Positions 47,646 through 57,015 of a stretch of DNA of 64,000 nucleotides are shown here, in pieces. Both the position numbers and the translations under genes were made by a program. Origin of the DNA: Dasypus novemcinctus (taxonomy: Eukaryota; Chordata; Mammalia; Cingulata; Dasypodidae). A model generated the notes under the pieces. It saw nothing but the letters and a program-made list of their open reading frames with translations, made no database searches and had not been told where the DNA came from. The first letter of the stretch is position 1. Each line of letters begins with the position of its first letter. Where the stretch lies: the NCBI RefSeq assembly GCF_030445035.2, contig NC_080688.1, forward strand, positions 59,657,949-59,721,948, in the 5' to 3' direction.

Positions 47646-48270
47646 TTTTTACCATACAGATAACCAATTCTTTGATTCCTGGCAGCACTATCTTCTTCCA
47701 GTCCATGTGCAGAAAAGAGAAATCATTACCGCCATTACTATCGCCTCTCTTCTGGGTCTTGCAGGGGCTGGCACCAGAATTGCAGCCTTAACCACTCACA
47801 GCACCGCTTTCTCATCTCTCAGGGCAGCCGTCGACGAGGATGTTGCCTGCCTCGAAACATCCATCCGCCACTTAGAAAAATCGCTTAACTCCCTATCCGA
47901 AGTGGTTCTTCAAAATCGTAGGGGGTTAGACCTCCTCCTCCTCAAAGAGGGAGGCCTCTGTGCCGCTCTCGGCGAGGAGTGCTGTTTCTATGCTAACTAC
48001 TCTGGTATCATTCAGGACAATCTGGCCCAAGTCAGGGCCAGCCTGGAAAAACGAAAAAGGGAGAGAGAATCCCAAGGAGGCTTCTCCTGGGGATTCAATG
48101 GCATCCTCCCCTACATCCTCCCTTTCGTAGGCCCCCTAATTATTGTCCTCTTCGCACTGGCAGTCGGACCATGGGCCATTAGAAGGATCATCCATCTCGC
48201 CAAGGATCAGGCTAATGCAATTTTTAGCACATATGTACAGGTCAGCTATCAGCGACTCGCCACTGCTGAA
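47641..48270 (+). pseudogene. env: Gamma-type env transmembrane subunit, frameshifted from the surface part
   Basis: A long open frame (to a stop at 48,832-48,834, no ATG at its start) encodes in order: a basic cleavage-like site (QKR, about 47,710-47,718); a hydrophobic fusion peptide (about 47,719-47,775, rich in Ala, Gly, Leu and Ile); a heptad region; an immunosuppressive-like segment from about 47,908 (LQNRRGLDLL); the CX6CC motif at 47,959-47,985; a membrane span at about 48,103-48,180; and a short basic tail to about 48,265. CX6CC with CWLC marks gamma-type and type-D envelopes. The frame does not stop after the tail but reads on into the next block. With the surface part deleted and frameshifted, no functional spike is expected. 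Confidence 0.82.
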
Positions 48271-48639
48271 GACACCCCCCCACTTCATCTTCTCGGCCTC
48301 CTCCTACCCGACCTCTTCCTGCTCACTCTTCCCACAGGTGCCCCAAGTCTTCTGCAACCGTGGCCCCCCATGCTGCCATCGCTCTCAAGCAGCTCCAGCC
48401 CCGCTGAACAGCCCGCAACCCGCCTTCCCCGGCCCGCGGCCTGCGTTCTAGCATCTAATAACATTTCTGCTTTTGCCTCCCCATACTTCTGCGGAGTTTC
48501 CTCCTGTCTCAACCTCACTCCTCTTCTCAGCCATCCAAAGCGTCTTTTCTCGTCCCCCGCCCCCCTCCCCCTTTTTTTTTTGCTTGAACCCCCATTGCAT
48601 TGCAGATTGGGCCGCCCCATGTCGGCCCGCCCCATTAAC

Positions 48640-49058
48640 ATAGGCCTCTCTCGCGCCCGTGGAGACTTTGGCCTTCTTGTTGTCCTCGCCTACATCTCCA
48701 CCACTCCCGACACTGCCACTACCACTGCCGCTGGTGCCCTGACACGACTTGTCCTCACAGCTGCGATCCTCCAGACCATCACACAGTCTGCCTCTGCCGC
48801 TCTTTGCCGCCAAGAAGAGATCAACTACCTGTAACGCGCTGTCATCCTGGACTTTTAACAGCAGATGGACCTTATAGCCGCCGAGATCAACGAGAATTGG
48901 ACATTGGCCACCCTTGCTTGCAACGGCAAGATACCGCCCTCCAAATTGTACATTTATATCCCCGTCATACTCGCCTCCCTCTTCAGCCCCGCTTCCCTCA
49001 TTGCTTACTGCCCTTGGGCCTCGGCTACTTGTTGCTGTTGCCATCCTGGCCCTTATTT
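48640..49058 (+). pseudogene. Candidate relic of a second, beta-type transmembrane envelope subunit
   Basis: Simple retroviruses end env close to the polypurine tract, but here about 0.8 kb lies between the gamma-type tail and the tract. In the same frame this block encodes an Ala/Thr/Leu-rich hydrophobic stretch (AAGALTRLVLTAAILQTI, about 48,735), a heptad-like EEINYL, a stop at 48,832, a second stop at 48,856, then MDLIAAEINENWTLATLACN. A hydrophobic anchor-like part follows (YIPVILASLFSPASLIAY, about 48,955), then a CCCC cluster and a basic end (LKRRGK) running into the polypurine tract. This order (fusion peptide, heptad region with INxL, Trp and Cys, anchor, basic tail) resembles class II beta-type transmembrane subunits, which lack CX6CC. 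A middle portion appears deleted. The call is an inference from layout and remembered family features; an unrelated accessory frame is the alternative. Confidence 0.4.
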
Positions 49059-49074
49059 GAAAAGAAGGGGGAAA
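49059..49074 (+). promoter_or_regulatory. Polypurine tract
   Basis: gaaaagaagggggaaa directly abuts the 3' LTR start (TGCGGT), as needed for plus-strand DNA priming. Confidence 0.92.
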
Positions 49075-49954
49075 TGCGGTCACCCCTCGGGCTGAAGTGT
49101 GGTTTGCTGGCCTGACAGGGAAGCGGCCGCGGTAGGCCTAATTATAGGGTGGCTGGTCAGACTCACCGCCACCCCTGAAGGGAGCTCGGCATGGGCACAG
49201 AGTGCCCTCAGGTCTCCCCTTCTCAGCAGCCATGCTTCCGCGGCCGCCCCTCCTCCCGGATAGCACCACACGATGCCTTATGAGGCAACACCCTTCTTCT
49301 TCTTTCTTCCTGCACAGGCGCAGGGTGGAAAATTCCAGTCTGCCTTCCCCACCCCCCCCCGACAGCAGCAACAGCCAGGCAAGGCGGGAAACTCAAGTCT
49401 GCCCTCTACCCCAGCAACAGCAGCCACCAATCCCTAAACCCTGCCACTTCCCCCAGCAACAGCAACAGCCAATCCCTAACCACCACCCCTCCCCCTTCCA
49501 GTACCTCCCACTGACCTTTCTCCCCAGTAACTGCTTGCGGCAACCAATCAGAACATGGCATAAGCTTCGACCAATCAGCCTTCCCCAGCCCCTATAAGAC
49601 TGTAGCCACTTCCTCAATAAAATTGGACCTGCGTGTTTACCTCGTCTCCATGGTAGTTCTTCTGCCATGTGCCCTCCAGTCCTGAGAGCCCCCGACAAGG
49701 GCCTGGCCTCCCTTGTCCCCAGTCCGTCGCCTGCTTCTCCGGGCGACCCCTTCGTCGCCGGCTTCGCCGGGCGACCCTGTCAGCCGAACCACACAATCCC
49801 TGTGAGACCGACCCCTCGTCTGCTGCCGGACCAATCCCTCGTCCCAAGCTGGACCGATCTCTCGTCCCAAGCCGGACCGACCCCTCATCCCAAGCTGGAC
49901 CGACCCCTCATCCGCAGCCAGACCCCACCGCCACCGACAGAGCAAGCCACAGCA
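49075..49954 (+). repeat. 3' LTR of the chimeric provirus
   Basis: 880 bp, starting TGCGGTCACC and ending CCACAGCA, followed at once by the duplicated atggct. TATAAG lies at 49,592 and AATAAA at 49,616. It is 46 bp longer than the 5' LTR because a 23-bp unit is present three times. A 283-bp core (49,361-49,643) is identical to the 5' LTR, whereas both flanks differ at about 5 percent. Confidence 0.92.
49843..49911 (+). repeat. Three tandem 23-bp units in U5 of the 3' LTR
   Basis: Units 49,843-49,865, 49,866-49,888 and 49,889-49,911 each read about cccaagctggaccgaccc plus ctcgt. The 5' LTR has one unit at 45,673-45,695. The difference accounts exactly for the 46-bp length gap between LTRs. 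Confidence 0.9.
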
Positions 49955-52396
49955 ATGGCTCCCAGTGCATTAGGGCAGTTAAGCATGTCAAGCTCTCAAC
50001 ACTGTTGCAAGTATCTCTGAACATGGCCCTTCAAGCAATGAAGACTGATGGTCACTGTGGGCCCTAATGGGAGGGGAAAGAGGTATTAAATAGATGGAAC
50101 CAATGTAACTGTGTGGGCAATAGAAGTGTTCCCCATTATGCAAGGATGGATATAGACATGTAAAATTACACCAAAAATATATAGGGGTTGATAGGCTAAA
50201 ATGCAAATCATAAAGTAAAACTTAAGATAACTAAAAATTTAGAAAATTGTATAGTCTAAAATATAAACCACAATGTAAACACAAATGTTACCTTGTTTGA
50301 AAGCTATTGTCTCAATATCTGTACATCAGTTTCAATAAATAAAGTATGAATATGTAAAAAGATTATTGCTGTGGAAGGGAAAAGGTTTTATGTTTGATAT
50401 GTGGGACTACTGTATATTGCATATATGAATTACTGTGATCCAAAACTTTTGTGAAGATAAGCTTAATAATTAGAAAAAAGAAAAGAAAAAGATTGGACGT
50501 GGACACTGAGGAAAAGATGGAAGTAGTTGCCTTGCCAATTTGCATACAGGGCAACACTTATTGCAGTGATGGAAGGCAAAACATCAAAAACAAAGCTTTT
50601 GCATTTCTAAATTTTTTGATACCCCAATTTACTTTTACCTTAATTTTTCTAAATTAATACGTATTCTATATCTATCCTTTAAACTCATCACTATATTCCA
50701 TTTTACTATTAATGGAACCTGGCAATATATTGGTCTTCACTTTTCAAGAAGTTTTGGATCACAGAGAGGTTCACCAATGGCAGGGGAGGAATACTGGTGT
50801 GGGATGTTATTGACAGGGGACACATGGTTGGCAGGGAGTTCCACAGGGCATATATCCAGGGTACATAAAAATGTTTGGATATTTTCATAGTGGATACAAT
50901 TAAAAACAACAACTGAGGGATTGTTGAGTTCCTAGCCAGGGGGGCTCTATCACAGTCCCTAAAGGAACAGCAACAATCCCTCACGTGCAATGGCAAATAC
51001 CAAAATAGAAGGAAGGTCCAACAATGAGCCCTTAATACTAATGACTATGCTTGTGAGCCTGTGCACCTGAAATAAGAACAAGGCCTAGAGCTGCAGGGTG
51101 CCTAATAGTTTCCTCCTGAGAGACTCTGTGTTGCTCAAGTGTGGCCAGTCTCGAAGCCAAACTCAACATGTAAATGCGTTCCTTCCCCTCCCCCGCCCCA
51201 GCATGGGACATGACTCCCAGGGATGAGCCTCCCTGGCACCAAGGGATTACTACCAAGTACCAGCTGATGATGTACCTAGAAAATGATCTTAAATAAAAGG
51301 GTCAACTTGGACCAGCCAAATATCTCAATCTACATATAATACCAGGAGATAAAAATGTTTTTTGACCTGAATAAAAGGGGGAAATGGAAAGGACAAATGA
51401 GTTTATATGGCTATGAGTCTCCAAAAAGAGCCAGGAGGTTATCAGAGGGGTTGCCCTTATGCACACATCAGCAGAGTCCTAGAGACAGATAAAGTAGACA
51501 CTGTCCCAGGTATTGGTTCTTCTGAGGGCTACAGAGACCCACAGATTCAATGGTCATGGCAGATGGAGTTCAGTGCCATGTCAGTTGGTGCTACTTTGGA
51601 ATTTGTGTTTCTGTGTGATGGAGCTGGACTTAGATGTGATCTTTGTCCATAAGTGTCTGCTGTTACTTTTAATGGATCTGTAGTTGGTGCTGGGGTTTAT
51701 TGTACATCCACGGGACCTGAATCTCTGGACTGACCATGTGATAGCCAGGCCCTGAGCCTCAACAGACTTCAGCTCCTACACTGGTTTATTGGACTTACCC
51801 CACTCAGCTAACATGGAGTTGAAGGAAGTCAACCACCACACCATGGAGCCAAGAATGCCTACAACTGAAAGCAGGAGGATTGCATCCAGCATCCATGTGG
51901 AATCTAAGCCCCCTCTTGATATAGATGTGGAGTGGACACAACCAATCCAAGGTCCACAGGATGGAGGAACAGAGTATGGATTAGAGTGGATTTACTGATC
52001 TTCTACTCGTGAAATATTGTAATCAAAGGAAATGTGGCATTGGTGTGGAGAAAGTGGTCATGGTGGCTGCTGGGGGTAGGGAATGGGAGGAAGAGATGAG
52101 ATGTGGGGCATTTTCGGGACTTGGCGTTGTCCTGGGTGGTGCTGCAGGGGCAGTTACATGACATTGTATGTCCTCCCATGGCCCATTGTGTGGAATGTGG
52201 GAGAGTGAGGGTTATGATGTGGACCACTGACCATGAAGTACAGTGGTGCTCAGAGATGTATTCACCAAATGCAATGAATGTCTCATGATGATGGAGGAGA
52301 TTGTTGTTATGGGGGGAAGAGTGGGGGGAAGGGGTTGGGGGGTATATGGGAACCTCATATTTTTTTAATGTAATATTAAAAAAAATAAAGACAAAA
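49955..52396 (+). mobile_element. Younger L1, 3' UTR downstream of the provirus
   Basis: It resumes with the duplicated atggct followed by 'cccagtgcattagggcag', which matches in order the reverse complement of 58,973-61,282. The L1 ends with a G-rich tract (52,314-52,347), 'cctcatatttttttaatg' and an A-rich tail at about 52,375-52,400. With 44,388-44,904 it forms a 3' UTR of about 2.9 kb. A 70-codon frame at 51,789-51,998 begins at TTG and is judged non-coding. Confidence 0.88.
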
Positions 52397-52920
52397 AAAA
52401 GGATATTACTCTTAAAAAAATTAAATATAGAATTATCACATGACCAGCAATTCTACTCCTATGTATATTCACAAAGAAAGTGAAAATAGATCTCAGACTG
52501 ATATTTGTGTGCCAGTGTTTACAGCAGCATTATTCACAGTAGTGCCAGGACCTTGAAACTACCCAAATGTCCAACAAATAAATGGATTAACAAAATGTGG
52601 TACCTATACACAATCACACAATGGAATATTATTTTTCCTTAAGAATAAATGAAGTTATGAGTCAAGTTACAACATGGAAGAACCTTGAAACAAGTAAGAC
52701 ATATAAAGACAAAATTGTATGATATTACTTATAAGAAATTATTAGAAATAGCATATTTGCAGAGATAGAAAGCAGATTAATGGTTAAATAGGAAAGAAGG
52801 AGATGAGGTATGAGGGCAGGGAGGTAGTTTGTTTATAAAATTAAATGGAAAAGAGAAAATGGGTTTATATATAAAATTTAAAATGTATGCACTTGTCTCT
52901 GAATTTTCTTTTTAGTAATA
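52397..52920 (+). mobile_element. Older L1, resumed after the younger L1
   Basis: Repeats the pre-insertion words ('ttaaatatag') and then continues ORF2 C-terminal wording ('agcaattctactcctatgta', 'aacaaaatgtggtacctata'). It is the continuation of the L1 broken at 37,320. It fades near 52,920. Confidence 0.8.
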
Positions 52921-53060
52921 TCTCAAGAATAATCCTTGCCAGAAATGATTTATATAATTAGATTTGTGCTTTAGAGATATAATTCTGGCAAGAGAGCAGA
53001 CTTGAGTTAATAAATACTGGAAACCGGGAAACCTTAGGCAACTGTTTTGTTGCTGTTGTA

Positions 53061-54414
53061 GTATATTTTACAGGGACATGAAAGTGTTTTATTTCCAGGA
53101 ACGCACAAATCTGTGCAGGGCACACATCACTGATGATTCCATATCCTTGGGGAGGAAAGAAAGGAGCTTAACCTCCATTATCCAGAGGCAGAAGCAGGGA
53201 CAGAGTCTTTGGACCCATGTTGATAAACCTTCACATTGAGGTTGGGGGAGGAAGTATGGAGGAGTGGAAATCGGGTAGCCCAGCCTAGGGTTTTGGTAAA
53301 GGGCGAGGGGGGGAATCCTCTTTTTAAAATTATTGTAATTTTTAAAAATGTGAACATGCCATGGGCTCCCAGGGTGCCTGCCATGAGCTTTACCACCACA
53401 AACCCCCTTATGAGTATTGTTTTCCATTCCTAGCGGGGGCATTTAAGGACGGGGTCCGGCCGAGATGGGGAGAATGGGAAGGCTTGTGGAGGGGCCATGG
53501 GTCGAGAGCCAGACCATAAGAGGGCTTGGGAGGGTCCCGACCCTCACAACGCCCCTTCCCACGATGAAGTGCTTTGTTTTGTTTTGTTTAATGGGCCGCA
53601 GGAAACATTCTTGGGTGCACACCTCGCAGGCCACAGCTCTTTTCCTGAGGCCTGGAAGTCAAGCCCGTGTAGATAGCAGGGCTGAGTGGAAGGCTTCTGG
53701 GCTCCAGCGGCATGCGTAGTGTGCTCAGATTGGGATGGGGAAAGTGCTGAGAAACTCGCGGGCCTGAGCCTTTGCGCCCTTAGAGCAGGTGAGACCCAGC
53801 TGGCCCACGGGGAACGCCTCCGCAGGCTACTTGGTGAGCCTGGCCAGTGTCAGCTCCCTGTCCTCTGTGCAGATAAAGCTGTCGGGATCGAAGCCGTAGT
53901 GTTTTTTGCAGTGTTTTTATTTTTATTTTTTTCATTTTTAAAAATAATTTCAAACTTAGAGGATGCGATCTTAGAGCTTGATTGCATAGTCTGCCTTGAG
54001 AAAGACTCAACACAGAAAACATGTCCACAAAGTCGTGGAAGATGAGGGTTTTCCTCCCCATCCTCAGAAAAAGCCTCCACGATCCTTTCCTTGGGAGATT
54101 CTTCCAGAGGTCTGGCATATGGGTGATGAGGCTCATCCACACGTGGACCATGGATTTCTTCCTATAATCCTATAATCCATCAGGACGAGGGCCAGCTCCT
54201 AGAAGCGTGGGCGGAAACTGAAGAGGTCTGTCTTAAGGAAAAAAGGGCAGTCCTGGCAGTTGTCCAGCTGCTTCGGGGTGAAAATGGCCTGTTTGTTCCG
54301 CAGGGTGGCAGGGTGGCCGCGCCGTCGCTCACCCGCCTGGGCTCTGCCTCCCATCTGTGGACCCCAGGAGCCCGCCAAGGGGCGACAGACAGCCCGCCCC
54401 GCCCCACCGCTCTC
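53061..54414 (-). pseudogene. CIB2: CIB2 processed pseudogene
   Basis: On the minus strand, 54,303 to 53,725 reads as a decayed calcium- and integrin-binding protein 2: NKQAIFTPKQLDNCQDCPFF near the start, FSEDGEEN in the middle, DFVDMFSV, FICTEDRELTLARLTK, and an end resembling LSTF before a TGA at 53,725-53,727. CIB2 is an EF-hand calcium sensor of about 187 residues. The start codon has become CTG, several frameshifts and stops occur, an A-rich insertion of about 75 bp lies near 53,905-53,980, and part of the last EF-hand is missing. There are no introns. A 3' UTR of about 650 bp follows, with AATAAA (minus strand, 53,088-53,093). The repeats ctgttgta at 53,053-53,060 and 54,415-54,422 may be the target duplication. 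CIB3 or CIB4 fit less well. Confidence 0.8.
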
Positions 54415-54422
54415 CTGTTGTA

Positions 54423-54780
54423 TAGTTTAAGTTTTTATTCTCTTCCACACAAGAGATGAAAATCACGTGAATGAAATCAATAGTATCTGATACGGTAAAG
54501 TTTAGGAAATATTAGCAGATAATATTGGCTTGCCTTGGTGACTGATTAGATGAGGAAAGTAAGAGAAGCAGAACTGAAGGTGATTTCCCATTTTCTAGCT
54601 CAGTGGCCGTTTTAGTGTGGATGTGTCTATTAACTAAGATGGATTTTGAGAGATGTTTCAGAGACAGAGGAAATCTTTCTTTTCTTCATTCACATGGTCA
54701 AAATAAAGTTGGGGCCTTCTTTATCAGTATAGACCCTTGCAATCAACAATGCCATAATAGACTTTCATTTTAAATACACA
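54423..54780. other. No gene seen
   Basis: AT-rich unique sequence between the pseudogene and the next L1 relic. Confidence 0.45.
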
Positions 54781-57015
54781 GTGAACATTTATCAGTGTGA
54801 TCATTTGTAGGGCCACAAGACAAGATCCACAGAATTTGAAGAACTGAAATAATTCCAAATATGTTATCTCACAACAACAGAATTAAGCCAAGAATCAGGA
54901 ACAAATAAATAACTGCAAATCTCACAAATGCTTGGAAAGTGAGCCATATAATTATGAACACCCCACTGGTTAAAGAAGAAAATGACAATGCAGATTAGAA
55001 ACCAGTTCATTATAATGAAAATGGTATGTCAAAGCTTTTAGGATGCAGTTTATGCCAGTTATTAATTTATTACCTTTCAACACCAAATCCAGCCAGCTGT
55101 ATTGTCTTGCTGAGCCCTGTAAGCATTTTTTTGTCAGCTGTCACTATATTAAATGTGTCAGCAGAGGGTGCTGGAAGGACACAGCAGAATGTAGAGGCTT
55201 CTGCCTCCTTCCAGTGTGTTTCCATTTCTGAAATGGGCAGAAGCTGGAGGTGCACAGCATGCCAGCAGTGTTCCTTCCCAGTGAGTCCCATAGCCTCGTA
55301 CCTCTCCCTAGATGGCTTCCCCAGCATCCCCACAGAGCACTTCTCAGCACAACACTCCTGCATGTGGCTTTCCAGCACACATTTCATATTGGCAGGTTCC
55401 CCTGATATTTCAGAAGGCAGCTTTCCAGTAAGTTCCACAGTTGTTACACCTCAGTCTACTGTCATTCATCCAATGGGCCATGCCTGCACCTTCTCTAATG
55501 AGGTCTGGATTCCAGCTGGGGCAGTGAGTAGGGTTCCTCTTCCAGACTTCTTCCTTCCTTGCATGCTCTGTCTCATTTCTAGAAGTAGTAATTGCAATGT
55601 ATAACTGATATTTTTTTTGTATTTATTTCTTTTTATATCTTAATAAGTAATTCTTAGTTATAATTAATAATTTCATGGTAAAATTCTTATGTTCAGATTG
55701 CTGTGCAATTTATATCTCCTGATTAGATGCTGACTGATACAACAGCATTTGAGGAAAATTTATACCCTAACTGCAAATAGTAGAAAAGAAGAAAGGCTCA
55801 AAATCTCAAGAAGAGAGTTAAAGAAACAATAAATTAAATCCGAAGAACTTAGAAGAAAGAATAATAAAGCTGAGAGCAGAAATTGGATATTCATATAGAG
55901 AAAAGGGGATCTTGACCTCTGTATAAGACCATACACTGAAATCCATTTCAGATTATTTGTAGATTTAAATGTGAAATGGAAACTGTACAGTTTCTAGAAC
56001 CTAATATGGAATAGCTTTATGATCCTGGAATTGGCAATTACTTCTTTAACCATACATGAAAAATATTATTCATAAAGGAGAAGACTAAGAAACTGGGCTA
56101 CATTCACACAAGATCTATTTATCAAGACACAGCTAAGAGTGAAAATGCATGTCACAGAATAGAATAAAATATTTAACAGTAAATATATATGACAAAGAAC
56201 TGAAATACAAAATATAAAAATACTTCTACAAATCCATACGTGGGCAAAAGACTCAAATAGGCACTTCACAAAAGAGAATGTCAAAAAGGCCAATACACAT
56301 ATGAAAAAGAATGCCCAATATCATTAGTCATTAGAGTACTAATACAACTTGAAACCTCAATGACGTGTTCTGTCTTATCTACCCAAATGACTAAAATGAA
56401 AAACAGAAACGATACCAAGTATTGGCAAGGACGCAAAACTGGAAATCTCACTGTTGGGAGGGTAAATTCATATAACCACTTTGAAAAACTCTTTGGTAAT
56501 GCACACTAAAGCTGATCATACGCATGTTATATGACCCAGAAATTCTACTCCTAGAATTATACTCTAACTGATATATGTATATATGTACATCAAACGTTAT
56601 GTGTAAGATTGTTCATATCAGCACAACTTATAATAGTCCCAAACTGAAAATACCATCAGTAAAATGGCAAAATCCTTTGTGGTTGAATTAGTAAAATACA
56701 GTTTACATATCAACACAGAAGAATCTCACAGATGTTATATTGGGCAAAAGTAACCAAAGACCAAAGAGTACACACTGTGTGATCCCATGTATATAAAGGC
56801 AACACTAATTTGTATTATTAGAAGTCAATAATGCTTGAGCTTGGGACAAGAGCTCAGTATTGCCTAGACAGGTGCATGAGAAGGACTTCTGGAACATGAT
56901 CATATTATATTCCATTCCAGGGGTGGTCACACAAGTGTGTTCACTTTGTGAAAGTTCATCAAGCCATTATGTTATGTATTGTAATTTTTTGTGTATGTAT
57001 AATAACTATCAGTAC
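54781..57015 (+). mobile_element. Old L1 ORF2 relic with an insert
   Basis: 54,781-55,050 reads as the end of the L1 endonuclease part ('gggccacaagacaag', 'gaattaagccaagaatcagg'). 55,745-57,015 continues through ORF2 to its C-terminal end ('cccagaaattctactcctag', 'atgatcccatgtatataaa'). It is strongly decayed. The two parts are separated by the insert at 55,053-55,744. Confidence 0.75.
55053..55744. mobile_element. Unclassified LTR-like insert in the old L1
   Basis: The 692-bp block is GC-richer than the L1 around it, starts TG and ends CA, and is flanked by gcagt (before) and gcatt (after) near the boundaries, a possible imperfect 5-bp duplication. A plus-strand frame of 192 codons (55,026-55,604) opens inside the L1 relic and crosses into the block. 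It has no recognisable domain, so I do not call it a gene. The family is not identified; an ancient ERVL-type LTR is the best guess. Confidence 0.4.

Larger units (their letters stand above)
44905..49954 (+). mobile_element. Defective beta/gamma chimeric endogenous retrovirus, 5.05 kb
   Basis: Two LTRs (834 and 880 bp) bracket a 3.3-kb interior. A perfect 6-bp duplication, atggct (44,899-44,904 and 49,955-49,960), marks the integration into the L1 3' UTR. Six bases, the lysine-tRNA primer site and the LTR layout fit betaretroviruses. The interior holds gag matrix, the first part of capsid joined to a late env surface segment, a gamma-type transmembrane subunit, and then a further beta-type-like envelope relic. 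The rest of gag and all of pro and pol are absent. A beta virus with a gamma-type envelope has been reported from the armadillo genome, as I recall; relation to that element is unproven. The two LTRs differ at roughly 28 aligned positions (hand count, about 3.4 percent). Confidence 0.92.

Noticed and set aside
48285..49083. Overlapping minus-strand frames at the 3' end of the provirus
   Set aside because: I considered an antisense retroviral gene. The composition is GC-driven and no promoter or motif supports it; the plus-strand envelope reading explains the sequence better.
53686..54045. 119-codon plus frame in the GC-rich block at 53.7-54.0 kb
   Set aside because: It is the antisense of the CIB2 processed pseudogene.
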